Source: Brachycybe producta
Taxonomy: Eukaryota > Arthropoda > Diplopoda > Playtdesmida > Andrognathidae
Assembly (NCBI GenBank): GCA_036925085.1
Contig: JAUPFP010000004.1
Coordinates: 200,001-264,000 of the forward strand
Reading direction: 5' to 3'
Length of the DNA stretch: 64,000 nt
Shown here: piece by piece, positions 12,411 through 24,671 of the stretch
How the letters are laid out: each line of letters opens with the position of its first letter
How positions within the stretch are numbered: the first letter of the stretch is position 1
The notes under the pieces: generated by a model
What the model was told of the DNA's origin: nothing
Databases searched by the model: none
What the model saw: only the letters and a program-made list of their open reading frames with translations
Position numbers and translations under genes: made by a program

Positions 12411-12927
12411 ATTTTCACTCTCACTCTCTCTCTCTCTCTCTACTCATCCCCACCCCTCACATTCTCTCACCCACACATATAACAAAAGTATGAGTGGGCA
12501 TACAATGATAACTGAAGGAATGAATGTACACACACAAAAGCCGGCTAGTTGCCATGGTTACCACAGAGTCAAATATGAAAATCTGAATAAACAATCTCTT
12601 TTACTCTCTTAATATATCTCTCTCACTCTCTCTCTCTGCCTTTCTCTCTATTTCTGTCTCTTACTCCCTCTCTCTCTCTTTCTCTCTCTCCCTTTCTCTC
12701 TTTCTTTCTGTCTCTCCCTTTCTCTCTTTCTGTCTCTCTCTCTCTCTCCCTTTCTCTCTCTTTCTGTCTCTCTCTCTCTCTCTTTCTGTCTCCCTTTCTC
12801 TCTCTCTTTCTGTCTCTCTCTCTCTTTCTGTCTCTCTCTCTCCCTTTCTCTCTTTCTGTCTCTCTCTCTTTCTGTCTCTCTTACTTTCTTTCTTTCTCTC
12901 TCTCTTTCTCTATCTTTCTGTCTCTTA

Positions 12928-12958
<31 letters not shown>
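12411..12958. repeat. CT-rich microsatellite tract
   Basis: TCTCTC/TTTCTGTCTC repeats, dense from 12601 to 12958, with a shorter CT run at 12416-12445. A regular CTCTCTTTCTGTCT module gives a longer-period pattern. Confidence 0.93.
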
Positions 12959-12961
<3 letters not shown>

Positions 12962-13259
12962 ATCAACAACTACAAAAAAAATTTAAATCTCAACAAACGT
13001 ATTTTCTATGTACATGATCTTAATAATAGAAAAAAAATGTTCTAGTCTTGAGAGAAATTGAGAGCTGAGAGCTGAGAGAGACTCTCACCTCACTCCACTT
13101 CTTAATATTCCTATTTATGAAGAAATTGAAAAGAAATAATAAATGGATTAAATTTGTTTTAAAAGAAGAAGATTTCACTTTTAAAAAGAAAGAATTTCTA
13201 AATTTCTTTCAAATTATAGTACTTAGATGAAAAAATGTTGAACACTTTTCATTATTTCT

Positions 13260-13515
13260 GCGTTTCAAAAGCAAAATTAAGAGAAACTTACGTGTTTTAA
13301 AATTCTAGAAAGAGTAGCTCAATCACTTAAGAGCAATTTCATGTAACCAACTTTTAAAATAAACTTTTTTATGTAAATTTGAAAATGAACCAACGTTTTA
13401 AGCAGTCGATATTTTTTTTTCTTCTAAATTTTTGTCTATAAAAAGTTTATTTTGAAAGATATACTTAGGATTCAGCTATACCCGTTCTAGTTTCTACCGT
13501 TTAATTTCTGTTTAA
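13260..13515. repeat. Palindromic family D copy
   Basis: GCGTTTCAAAAGCAAAATTA, TTCTAGAAAGAGTAGCTCAA, TAAAATAAACTTTTTTATG, then AAAAAGTTTATTTTGAAAGA and CCGTTCTAGTTTCTACCG. Confidence 0.68.
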
Positions 13516-15054
13516 GCTCATTAAATACAGAATGAGATAACCAGAGTTGGAAAATCACCTGTTCATAAAACATCATTAGTGTTTATTTTTTTAAAAAAAC
13601 CTCGAAAATTCTTATTATTTTCAAAACTGCCATGTAAAAAGTCTTATTTTAAAAAATTCCAATGTTTAAAATCTTTCGTTAAGTTGCTTTTTAAAAAGCG
13701 TTTTGAAACCTAAATGTAAAACCTATCTGTCCATATCCAGTATGTATAAAGGGGCCTAATATATTCCAATTGAATTCATGTCATGAAGATCTATCTACCT
13801 CTCTTCTATAGTCAGGCGGCGCATGCCAAAGTGGTATAAAAGGGTTTTTGGAATTGGCTGGCTCACTGTGGACGGTAAGAGACAAATGGAATAACCGCCC
13901 ATTCCTTCTCAATCCTCATTTTCCTTACGCCTCATTGATATTTAACGAGATCTATGTTCAAAAAACCTCCGCCCCCAACTCCTATCGGCCCCCAAATACC
14001 TAAACACACACAAATACACCCACATATCCACCACCATCTTCTCCCTTCTTTTTTTTTTCATCAGCTGTCAAAATCGTCCCAAAATGCCTTCGTGACACTC
14101 ATTGTAATCAAGTTCGGATAAAAGACATTTTTTTTTTCTAAAATGAATGAAAGAAACGAACGAGAGAACAAAAAAATAAAAAAATATCGGAAATTATCGA
14201 ATAGAAAAACGGGAGAAATAAGGCTCAGGTTCAGGCCCCACAAACATAACAGAATGAATGGACATAAAAGAAATTGAAGTGGCTTTTTTTTTGTGTGTCT
14301 TGATTTTTTTTCTCTCTTTTCAAGTTATCATTTTTCATATTTTTTTTTATATCAAAAGCATCTTAGAAACATTTCTTATATTTATTTCCTATGTCCTCCT
14401 CCTCTCCTTCCATTCAAACTCAAGATATTTTATAAAATCATATCAACACTTTCTCTCTTTTTATTCTTCTTGTCATTTCCGTTGACAAAGAAAAAACCAC
14501 CTCAGAAATCCGCATCCTATTTCTTAATAGATTTTATCTTAGAAATAAAATCATTGAATGAATTTGTGTAAAAGTTGTATCTTTTTTGTTGTTTAATTTA
14601 GAAAAAAACAAAAGAGATTTTTTATCAAAAAAAAAAATACTCAACCAACTTGGCAACACTGTTTTCAACAAAATAATCGATTAATTTCCTTTTTCTAAAC
14701 CTGGGGTATTTTCCCCCCACACACAAAGACACACACACCCTCAAGCCCTCCTCCCTTTAAATCATTCAAACCCAACTTTTTAAACATTTTATCTTTTTTT
14801 TTTTTTCAGAAAATTCAACAACCGTTTTTTTCTTTTAATAGAAGTTCGCTTTTTTATGTACAATAAATTTCTTAAGAGTATTATTCATGTAAACCTTTTA
14901 TTTATAGAATAATATTTAAGGTGGCTGAATAGATATTGATTTTGTTTTTGTACCCTCGCCCCTCCGAATGGCGCCACTGCAGTAGCTAATTCTAAGCTCC
15001 ATTCAGTTTTTTGTTAAATTTAGACGCAAAAACATCCAGCAAACGTTTAAAAAA

Positions 15055-15345
15055 AAACATTATGAAAAAATTCAAATTGTTTTCAAAACTAGAATAGTAA
15101 AACAATATGCTAAAAGTTACAAAAATAAACATTTTATAGTTCAGTTTGAAAATGACCCGTTTTTATTTTTTTTCCCCCATTAACATTTCATGAAAAACTA
15201 CTTTTGCCTTTTTCAAAATTAATAAAAAGTTTATTTTGAAAGATATCAGGAAGAGAAAAAAACTTTTAGCATTATCACCAACTATTCTAGTTTCTAAAAC
15301 ACTTTGAATGTTGTCGTAATAATGTTTCTCCTGAAAAACGTTCAC
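15055..15345. repeat. Palindromic family D copy, subfamily 2
   Basis: AACTAGAATAGTAAAACAAT, CAGTTTGAAAATGACCC, AAAAAGTTTATTTTGAAAGA, CACCAACTATTCTAGTTTCT. The TTTTAGCATTATCACCAACT site is the empty-target reference for the hAT insertion at 38441. Confidence 0.68.
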
Positions 15346-15389
15346 TTGAAAAACATAACTTTTCTCAAAACCATAGGTTGGGTGTGGGG

Positions 15390-15597
15390 ACAGGCAATTA
15401 GAAATCGGGACAAACAGAAGTTGGCTCCGCCCTTTTTATGACGACCGGCAACTTCTAATTGGTTTGTTGTGTGGTTCGACGTTGAAAAGGGCGGAGCATG
15501 TGACGTCAGACTACATAACCAACCAATTAGAAGCTGCCGGTCGTCATTAAAAAGGGGTGGAACCAACTTCTGTATGTCCCTATTTCTAATTGCCTGT
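15390..15597. mobile_element. Mutator-like foldback MITE, copy 3
   Basis: ACAGGCAATTAGAAATCGGG to TATTTCTAATTGCCTGT. The arms carry GTTGGCTCCGCCCTTTTTAT, GACCGGCAACTTCTAATTGG and inverse copies; the centre has GGGCGGAGCATGTGACGTCA. 208 bp. Flanking 9-mers are too diverged to claim a duplication. Confidence 0.85.
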
Positions 15598-16383
15598 GGT
15601 AGGATGAGACGTCTGTTGAACCAATACATCTGTTGAATCTCTCGCCATCTAGTGCTACACAAACAAATTAAACAACTATTCAGTCAACTTAAGAGAGTAA
15701 AGTGTGACGTCATTTTTGTGTGAAATTGAATATCCACCCCAACTCCCTTTAAAAACTAAAAAAAAAAAGCTTTCTGATGAGAAACAACAATTGGTCCCTT
15801 TAATTGGATGGCATAATTAGCAAAGAAAATGTCAAAACAGTTCGTTCTCTACTTGTAATTTGCATAACAAATAGAAGCTAATTTTTTGTTTAACTTTAAT
15901 GGTCGCCACACGAATTACATCGTTGACATTCTCTCAATTGACCAAATAACCTTTTTAGCCATTGGGAGTGATTTTTAAAGGGAAGAGAGGAGGAGGAGGA
16001 AGTCAAGTTCCCATTGTCATATTTGAGATTGGACAGAACACCCTATCTATCCAGCCACCTCCCATCCATCCATCCACCCACATATTGGGCCTACATTCCA
16101 TTTTTATTTTAGAAACGTGATCTTGTTTTTATCATCAAAGTATTTTTTCCCCCCTTTTGCAGTGGTTAAAGCCAAAAGATGCTGACGACCAACACACAAA
16201 AAACCTTCATTAAACTTTCATCCTCATAAAAAAATCCTAAAGCACAACCACTTGACACATTATTGAACATTTAATAAGTGTTCTTTCGGAGCCATTGTGT
16301 TTCGATATGGAGTTTCTTATATTGGGTACAATGTAATGCTGCTGGGTACAGACGATCAAATCAGGTTTTTTTCTCAATGTGTA

Positions 16384-16712
16384 GATCATTTATTTTGTAC
16401 CTGTAGCGTTAGATGGCGCCACGAGCCCTCCTCCTCCTCTCATAGAAATGTACTGACACTCTTCAACTCTTTCTTTTTTTTCACGTGGCAAACTTTTAAT
16501 TGCGTCATCGCTATTTCTCTACACGTGCTCACTCTTCACTTATATTATGTTCTGAGGGTAAGTTTGTCCACGTGCTCTGATAATTAAGGTTGTTTTGGAC
16601 GCTTTTAGAGCTAAAAGGCTGCATTCGACTTCAACTAATTGGGTGACGAGTGTAGTTTGCTACCTATGGAGGTTGCAGGCGCCATCTACCTTGCAAGTTA
16701 CACAAGTATTTT
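16384..16712 (+). repeat. Repeat family F copy (GGCGCCATCTA ends)
   Basis: GTAGCGTTAGATGGCGCCAC at the left and GCAGGCGCCATCTACCTTGC at the right are inverted. Contains TTTAATTGCGTCATCGCTAT, CACGTGCTC and AGCTAAAAGGCTGCATTCGA. Inverted second copy at 31725-32025. Confidence 0.7.
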
Positions 16713-16861
16713 TCTAAGGATCACCTCTTAGTCCTGAATTATCATCTCTTTCAAAATCGCCTCAGATATTCAAATAATTCCTGTCTTATTATTTCCATGC
16801 CTTTATTTTGAAATTCCATGTAGACAGATCATATTTTTGTACTCGTCTTTGTGTAACTTCA

Positions 16862-17075
16862 TAATTTATTTGTATGTTTGTCCACCGCCACCTTCTGAAA
16901 TATTTGAAAGAAATTCACAATTTCACACTGTAAGGGGATTGAACCCACGACCAACATAACCATGGCCTCAGTTGCCTGAGACACTAACCACTACACCACA
17001 AGACAAGAGGGGGATTAGATCTGGTTTTTTCTTACTTTTTTAGACCTATTTTTTATTATAAAAAGCTCAGGTTCT
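16862..17075 (-). mobile_element. tRNA-derived SINE
   Basis: On the minus strand there is an A-box TGGTGTAGTGG (16998-16988) and a B-box-like GGTTCAATCCC (16945-16935) at tRNA-like spacing, followed by TTACAGTGTGAAATTGTGAA and a tail through CAGAAGGTGGCGGTGGACAA. The acceptor-arm ends do not pair, so it is not a tRNA gene. The same sequence, including both flanks, occurs at 10851-11670. Confidence 0.75.
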
Positions 17076-18174
17076 CATCATTGCAAAGCTTTAATTGATG
17101 CGATTCGATATGAGCATTTGCATAACTCAGTTAAGAAAAGTGCTTAGCTGAGGCTTAGTTCAGATTAAATTTCATATTTCAAATTGAATATAAGCAATTG
17201 TCTATTGATAGTTGCCTTCTGCTAATCACTGCTAATACCTGCTATAAGCAACAGTTTAGCATTTATACTAACGTGAGATTTGGTTCTGCAGTTTAGTAGC
17301 TGTCAGTGTCTCGTTTTAGCCTCAGCTAACACCATTCAGAATATGAAAATTGATGAGTTTAGCTTTATCTTAGACATAGCAACTATTAAGAATACCATCC
17401 CTAATATTTGAACAAATGTCTATATATTCTCACATTCTATATAGTTTGTCAACGCACGCCTCACGCACTATCAAGTTTTCTTCAAAGCAATCCAAAGATT
17501 GAAGTAGATTTCTAGCCAAGCAAGGTTGAATGGCAATAAAAGTTCGAATTAAATTTAAAAAAAAATCTACCACATACAATATCAATTTTGGCAATGAAAA
17601 GAAAAAAAAAGCCAGGATTGACAAGTCAGAATTGATCGTCAGTATCCAACTTAAGTAGACAAAAAGTGTACCCAGTAGAAAAGACTAAAAGTAGACCAAG
17701 CAACAACAAAAAAAAAGAACATGCTTGCATGCCTGAAATAAGTGAACACACGTCCAAGAGAAACATATTAAATTACTTATCACGACAGAACCAACCATCA
17801 CACTTTTAACATTATTATTATATAATAAATAATAATAATAACGGACGACTTAACTTGAAATGGAGTGTTTGCTGACTCGTTTAAATGGTTGGTTGGCAAC
17901 TTACGTTAAGACACAAAAAAATAACAAACAGGAATCAAGTGGCACAGAAAATTATCATCAACACTATGGTGGGCCCCATGTTGATAATTTCTGTTTTTAA
18001 AGTTTGGTAGAATTTCTCACAGCTATTTGCATAGCTATATATGTCTAATTTTAAGCATTTGATAACTTTAAGCATTTGCTAACTTTAAGCATTTGCTAAC
18101 TTTAAGCAGTTGACAACTGATCCATCCTCCTCTTAACCACCCTTTTTGATTTGAAAAATAGAAGCGCCCTCAAC

Positions 18175-18449
18175 GCCCACTCTGAATTGTTCTAACATAT
18201 GAGGCGCGTATTACACACAGGAAATGAAGACAAGCTTGTCTTGAACACTTCACTGGGAATGTATTTCACCTAATGTTTTCGTGTCTGCTCTTCCGACTCA
18301 CGTGCAAATGAATGAATTTCGGAATTTGCATTCTCATGAAGATCCATAGAAGCACCTCAACCAAGCCCACTCTGAATTGGCCTCACATATGAGCCTAACG
18401 TATGGTGCATTGGAAATGAAGACATGCTTGTCTTGAACACTTCACTGGG
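18175..18449. repeat. Repeat family C, two tandem copies
   Basis: CACTCTGAATTGTTCTAACA / CACTCTGAATTGGCCTCACA, then GGAAATGAAGACAAGCTTGT / GGAAATGAAGACATGCTTGT and CTTGAACACTTCACTGGGAA in both copies (offsets about 190 bp). Related to 38105-38350 and 9215-9330. Confidence 0.7.
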
Positions 18450-18685
18450 AATTTCTCCTGGTTCGCATTTTATTTATAAATTTATAAATTTTGGCAAGCG
18501 CAGTGAGAACATTTTTTTTTTAATTTCTTCTGGTCCCCCGTTTATTTATAAATACTGTTTGTATGGACGAGCAAAGCGAGCCATAATTTGCAAATAAAAA
18601 AGGAAGCAGAAGAAATTTTAAAAACTTTTCTCGCTACGCTCGCCAAAATTTATAAATAAAATGATAATCAGGAGAAATTTTACAA
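18450..18685. mobile_element. Foldback MITE inserted in repeat family C
   Basis: Left AATTTCTCCTGGTTCGCATT, right AATGATAATCAGGAGAAATT; arms of about 60 bp continue with TTTATTTATAAATTT, GGCAAGCGCAGTGAGAA (mirrored by TTCTCGCTACGCTCGCC) and TTAATTTCTTCTG. A shorter central part contains GACGAGCAAAGCGAGCC. Confidence 0.78.
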
Positions 18686-19341
18686 CTGTGTCTGCATGTA
18701 TAAGAAATGGTTAGAGAATTTTAAAATTTCCTGAGTTGTTTCCAAAAATGGAAAGTCCTGTTCATTTTAAAATTTGGCTTAGAAAGTTGAATTTTTTTCT
18801 TCTAAAAAAACAGAACTTCAACAATAAAAATGCAGATCAATTAATTCCAAGAGAAACTCCACTTTAAAATTTCAAACAATAAACCAATCATGATAGGAGC
18901 AACTGTTGCGACACCTGTTCACTTGATCAACAAATATGCAACACACGAACACATACACACCTACAAATTTTCTCTGCAGAAAATTTGCAGTTAACCGCAC
19001 ATCAAGATGACAAAATAGCAATTTATTTAGCTCACACTTAAGAAAAAATATCTACTAAAGAAAAAAACTTCATTGAAACTTGTGAGAAAGAAAGACAGAA
19101 GAAAACTGATCACATTAATCTCTCTCTCTCTCTCCCCTCCAAATTTCCAATTCAGTCTTCAAGAAGCCACATAAAATGGACGATTATCACCCCCTTCTAA
19201 TTATAAAATTAAACCATTAAACCTAAATTACTAAGGCACACATACTATATAAACGGCCCACTGACGCCATTTAGATATATAAATTACAATCTGACACAGT
19301 TAACAATAGAATCAACAGTTTCAATCTTAATAATTCTTCTT

Positions 19342-19482
19342 TAACCTCAATTTATCTTTCTCTATCTATCTCTCTTTCCCTGACTCTCCTTCCCTCACTC
19401 TCTTTCTCTCTGTTTTTCCCATATCTCTATCTTTCCCTCCCTCCCATATACAGTATATCTCTCTCCCATCACTCTCTCAATA

Positions 19483-19535
<53 letters not shown>

Positions 19536-19775
19536 CTCTCACTGTCTCTTTCCCATATCCCTCTCTCTCTCTCTCCAATATCTCTCTCTTCCAATATCAC
19601 TGTGTATCTCTCTCCCATCTCTCAATGTCTCTCCCACATCACTCTCGCTCTCTCCCCCTCCCATATCGCTATATCTCCCATATTTCTATCTCTCTCTGTC
19701 TTCCATATATCTCTCTTTCCCTCTTTCTCTCTCTCTCTCTCTCTCTGTATCTCCCTCTCTTTAAAGAAAGTGAAG
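19342..19775. repeat. CT-rich low-complexity tract with central (TA)n
   Basis: TCTCTC/CCATATC repeats on both sides of an approximately 54-bp TA run at 19478-19531. No coding potential. Confidence 0.92.
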
Positions 19776-20111
19776 ATCTGTCTCTTCTTCCCCCCTTTTA
19801 TCTTTCTTACACACAAGAGATATAGTGTATATCTTTACATAAAACATCTTGTCAATATTAAACCACGATCCATGACATAAACATTACACTCAATAGAAGA
19901 TGTTATATGTTCGGTCCTTTTTATTGGAAAAGTGGAATTTGTAAGGATGCAATGACCCCACCTAAATAAAAATCCCTCCTCTCAAGTTTTTCTCCCTTCT
20001 CTCTGGTTCTTTTTCCACCCTGCAAACACAACAACAATATACACAAAATAGGTCCAAACCCCAGACTCTGAAAAGAACTCCCTTTATTGGAACCAAAACG
20101 ACGGTAAACAA

Positions 20112-20125
20112 AATATATATATATC

Positions 20126-20206
<81 letters not shown>
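20112..20206. repeat. (TA)n microsatellite
   Basis: About 90 bp of TA dinucleotides with one CGTGTG interruption. The ORF of alternating Tyr-Ile across it is an artefact. Confidence 0.95.
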
Positions 20207-20207
<1 letters not shown>

Positions 20208-20829
20208 TTTACGAAGCATCAATCAATAAGTGCGCCCAAAAGTAACTTCTGAATGTCGTCGTGTGGATCCATTACAATATTCTGGAAAAAACTAAGACCA
20301 TCACACATCCAAAACTCTTGTCTCTCTCCCCGTTTTTCTTGCTCATTTCGACCCTTTAAGAAGAAGAAGGATGAAATAAAAAGTAGCCGTCAAATGTATT
20401 TTCTCTATCCAAGCATAATTTATTCATTTGTCTCAGAAAATGGTTTAAATTTAATTAATGGCTTGTGGTCAAAGTTGAAAGTTTTCAAACAAGAAAAAAA
20501 AAATTAAAACAAGACTTTTTCAAAATGCGACAAAATGTAATCTTCTTTTGCCGCATGAAATGGTCCTCGAGGCAATCGTTAATTAATAATTACACAAACA
20601 TAAACTCATTAAGATGCATGAACTGCTATGAACTTTTCATTAATTGGCAATTTTCTAAAGTATTTTGAAAAGGCGGAGAAGAAGACGAAAAAAAGAAGCA
20701 AATGTCACATTCATATTTAAAAACAAATATCAGAACATTTCAATAATAATTAATTAACCTTTAATTTTACTCTTAAGAAAATATGGAGAAAAAAAATTCT
20801 TAAAAATGTTTTATAAACAACTGATTTAC

Positions 20830-21045
20830 AAAGTTATGGTTTTCTACGTTTCAGAACAGCAACACTAAGGAGGAATTGAAAGTGTTAGAAACTAGAACGA
20901 TATACCCTGAATCATTTAATAGTATCTTCAAGTTGATTGTTAGAAAATACCTTCTGCTTAACATTAGACCATTTTCATAGTGATATAAAAAGTTTATTTT
21001 GAAATATATCAACATGAAAACACTCCCTTATTTACATGTACTGCC
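20830..21045. repeat. Palindromic family D copy
   Basis: CGTTTCAGAACAGCAACACT, GTTAGAAACTAGAACGATAT, AAAAAGTTTATTTTGAAATA and ATCAACATGAAAACACTCCC, after which the mariner remnant replaces the expected CTTCTAGTTTCTAAAAC end. Confidence 0.68.
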
Positions 21046-21049
21046 ATAA

Positions 21050-21658
21050 AACATCAATTCCATAGCATTAGCATAGTATCCCAGCAAGAAAATGCCCCAA
21101 TTTCCTCCAATAACCTAATGAAGGAATGGTTACGGAACCAAAATATCACAATCCTCGAATGGCCGGCGTGTCCACCGGACTTAAATCTTGTAGAAAACTT
21201 TTAGGACATCATTGTACGTGATTATTAAGCAGATTGCCATAATTATACTGCAATATCAAAGCTGAAAAGTGCCATTTTAGCTGCTTCGGGACAGAATTTC
21301 TGTAAATATGTTTATAAATCTAGTTTAAAGTATGTAGAGAACAATGTTTTAAGGTCTAAAACATCAGGACAGTCATATACCTTATAAATTTTAATGTTAT
21401 TGTTGTGTTCCGAATGTTATTTTGTCACAATACTTAATTAAAGTGAAAAGTTCATTAGTGTGTCTATAATTATGAAACGGTCATTTTCCAGTTCTTAATT
21501 TTTTTAATTTTTACCTTTTTAAGAAAAGAAATTCTGTTTAGCAGAAAGTTTGTAATAAAAGATGATCTGTTTATGGTGAAAATTTCAGGCGAATCCATCA
21601 AGTTTAACTCGAGATATAACCCATTTTTGGGGTGTGTCTATATATATGAAATGCACTG
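21050..21658 (+). pseudogene. Decayed Tc1/mariner-type transposase fragment with right terminus
   Basis: Frame from 21082 reads QQENAPI, then EWLRNQN, then ITILEWPACPPDLNLVENF, a stop TAG at 21202-21204 where the family has Trp, then DII. This is the C-terminal part of a DDE/D transposase; the family motif is QQDNAP then SPDLNPIEN followed by LW. Here the second catalytic Asp is Glu, and further stops follow. The right end is intact in form: GGTGTGTCTATATATATGAA, then ATGCACTG abutting TA at 21659-21660. The 5' part is missing; the fragment adjoins a family D copy (20830-21045). Inactive. Confidence 0.82.
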
Positions 21659-22403
21659 TATAACTCAGATGTTATGAAATGAAACAATTGCTTCACGAAA
21701 ATCAAGAGCAGTTTTGCCCACAAAATACTAAACTCTGTTTTTGCTTTAACTCGTTAAAAAAACATCTAAAATAAAAGTAAACCCTCCTCCTTTTACCATT
21801 TAGGCCACTTTCTTAAATTAAAAACTTCCTTATAGTTTTTCCCCCTAACATAAAATTATTATTTATATTCAATAACTTAAAAATAGCAGAAGAAATAGAG
21901 AAACACAACACGCTGTGCAGAGATGCCCATTCACAAAAGCTCCCCCCAATTTTAAAAAAAAATGAGATGCCTCCAAATTACAAAAAAAAAATACTCTGCA
22001 AGCAGCCGGTTGGCCTATGGCAGAGGGATCTTAAAATCCCAGTGCTGCAAGATGCAGTGTCAATATATAATAACTACAAAAAAAAAATAACCTGCATTGC
22101 AAATATAAATGCAGTCATGAAAATTTAAACCCTCAATTCATGTTCATGTGTGAACGTAAATAATTCACTTTCGCCGCCAAGTTGCACGAGTTAATATTTG
22201 TTCTATTTCTACCTCATAATAGAGATATAAAACACCTTCATCTTAAAAAGGGCGCAAATTAAAAAAAAAGGAAAAAGGGCAATGCTTGAGAGACCAATAA
22301 CCCGGGCAAGTAACCCTACAGAGTCAGCATTATTATTATTATTATTTACTTACTGCGCCAGCTTCACATCGTTAAAATGAGATCTTCAAATTACCTAGAC
22401 ATA

Positions 22404-22598
22404 TACAAAGAGAGAGAACGAGAGAGAGAACGAGAGAGAGAGAGAGAGAAAGAGAGAAAGAGAAAAAACGAGAGAGAGAACGAGAGAGAGAGAGAGAGAG
22501 TGAGAGAGAAAGAGAGAGAGAGAAAGAGAGTGAGAGAGAAAGAGAGAGAGAGAAAGAGAGTGAGAGAGAAAGAGAGAGAGAAAGAGAGTGAGAGAGAA

Positions 22599-22629
<31 letters not shown>

Positions 22630-22646
22630 ACGAGAGAGAGAGAGAA

Positions 22647-22683
<37 letters not shown>

Positions 22684-22894
22684 GAGAGAAAGAGAGTGAG
22701 AGAGAAAGAGAGAGAACGAGAAAGAGAGAGAGAACGAGAAAGAGAGAGAACGAGAAAGAGAGAGAGAACGAGAAAGAGAGAGAGAACGAGAAAGAGAGAG
22801 AGAACGAGAGAGAGAGAGAGTGAGAGAGAAAGAGAGAGAGAACGAGAGAGAGAGAGAACGAGAAAGAGAGAGAGAACGAGAAAGAGAGAGAGAG
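22404..22894 (+). repeat. 490-bp GA-rich microsatellite
   Basis: Almost uninterrupted (GA)n with regular AAC, AAA and TGA interruptions that create a longer-period pattern (GAGAACGAGAAAGAGAGA and AGAGAGTGAGAGAGAAAG blocks repeat many times). The long ORFs of R/E/S/K on one strand and S/L/F on the other are products of the repeat. Confidence 0.95.
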
Positions 22895-23261
22895 TAAAAT
22901 AATCAAGTAGTCAAGGTATTCAGATAAATATAAAATGAAACACAACCATTATTAGTCAGTCACACAGGTCAACATTTCGAGATGAGAAAATGAGTTCATT
23001 TGAAATGAAAACTTTCAAAAGGCGAATGTACTACTGAATAAATCGTAAATGAACAACACACAATTACAATTACATTTGTTATTGTTTTTTTGGTATAGAA
23101 ATTAAATTTATACCTTTTATTTGTTCAGATGCAACTTTAAGAAAAAGTTTCTTAAAAATTAGAATAGAGAAATATGGACACAAAATATTTTCATTATAAT
23201 TATATTTTAAATAAGCTCTTTTTTTTTCTTCTTTTTATCAAAATATGAAAATGATAATAAT

Positions 23262-23680
23262 AATACCTTGTACACACACACCCGAGTTAAATGAATTCAA
23301 ATTAAATGTGTTTAAGTGAATTATACGGAATCCAGTTAAGGACATGAACACCAAATAAAAATTGACTTTAATTATTAATATTATTATCCCAGGTCTGTGT
23401 ATGTGTGTGTGTGGAGTAACAAAAACCATTGAAGCACTGTGCCTGTGAATTTTGCTGCCGTTATTTATGACGGGTTACCCCACTAGTTTTAAATTAAAAT
23501 ACTAAACCAATATTTTGTGTCAATAGTATAAATATTATTAAGTATTAACTCAATATTTTTAAGATTATTAACTGAATAAATTGAATTCGACGACATATTG
23601 TTCGTTTGTCCTTCACAGAGGGCTCTGTAGAACACGTTTATTATTTAAATGCATTTAAATTATCAGCCGTGTGTACTAGT
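23262..23680. mobile_element. TIR repeat family A copy interrupted by Helitron copy 3
   Basis: Left part from AATACCTTGTACACACACA to about 23396; right part 23487 to the TIR-like CAGCCGTGTGTACTAGTTAT near 23680. The modules TACGGAATCCAGTTAAGGAC and AACTGAATAAATTGAATTC match 36362-36675. Confidence 0.75.
23397..23486 (+). mobile_element. 90-bp Helitron-like deletion derivative, copy 3, nested in family A
   Basis: A|TCCCAGGTCTGTGTATG, then GGAGTAACAAAAACCATTGA, then directly to the 3' end (CTGTGAATTTTGCTGCCG, imperfect hairpin, TTACCCCACTAG|T). Everything between the two ends of the longer copies is gone. The host family A sequence resumes immediately on both sides, with no target duplication. 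Confidence 0.85.
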
Positions 23681-24671
23681 TATAAGGGTGGCCACAACAC
23701 AAGATTAATTTCGACTTGTCAATCCAGAAATCGATTATGTGTATTATGGTAAATTTCGATTTATTCAATGGAAATTTATTATTGCTCTTCAAAAACTTGT
23801 GGCTTTAGGCTTTTTCTATTTAGACAGAAATCCACTTCAAATCTTTTTTTTTTTTTTTGAAAGTTGGCTGTGAAACAAGAGCATATTAGATATTTATTTT
23901 CCAATGAAGAATAGAACTTGAGACAAGTTATTTAAAGCCAATCACTGCCAATCATCCTTTTATTTGAATGATATTATTATTATAAGAAGATTGGTTTCAT
24001 TATATCAGAATGATTGATTGATTGGTGCTGAAGGTGAACATGATTGTGTGTTCACTAAAGATTATTACCTGCAGCCCATAGTAGAATTTATTAGGTTCAA
24101 TTTGAACACACGATTAAACCGGTCGATAATAATAATAATACTGTACACTTGTTATGTTTAAACCTTCGACGTAATGAAATCATTTCCAAACTTCAACTTT
24201 TATATTGTTTTTTTTTTTTGTTCAAAAAGAAAATATTAATCATAACGAAAATGCGTAAAAATTTACGACAACCGCATCCAAAGTTCATCCTCATTTTGTG
24301 ATCTCAACATTTATTTTTTTAAGTTGGTTGGAGGTTTCAATGGTAATTATTTGCTTACTTAAAAGAAAACAAGGAACGGAGATTCATGAACATTAAACAA
24401 TAATAAAGAAAAAACACATAGAGAGATAGAGAGAGAGGAAATGTCAAAAGAGATAATGAGCTAACAGTTTTAATTAGAACACTACAAAAACCATAAATTA
24501 AAAAAATTATATATTAATAAATAATAAAATGTTAGTGATTTTTCTTCAGTGTTTGGTTACTCTTCAGTAATCCGATTGGTCGGCTGATGAAGCTTAGTTG
24601 GAACGGATATACAAGCATTACAATGGAGCCACACACTATAGTTTTGATAAGGATCGGAACGAATCAGTTTG

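Noticed and set aside
13838..13850. GGTATAAAAGGG TATA-box-like sequence
   Set aside because: No gene start follows; a single AT-rich match is expected by chance here.
16925..17000. Possible tRNA gene (A and B boxes)
   Set aside because: Acceptor-stem ends do not pair and the same sequence is repeated with shared flanks at 10851-11670, so it is a SINE head.
19962..20222. ORF with alternating Tyr-Ile
   Set aside because: Translation of the (TA)n tract.
22377..22945. Long Arg/Glu and Ser/Leu/Phe ORFs
   Set aside because: They translate a GA/CT microsatellite in both strands; no start context, splice sites or complexity.
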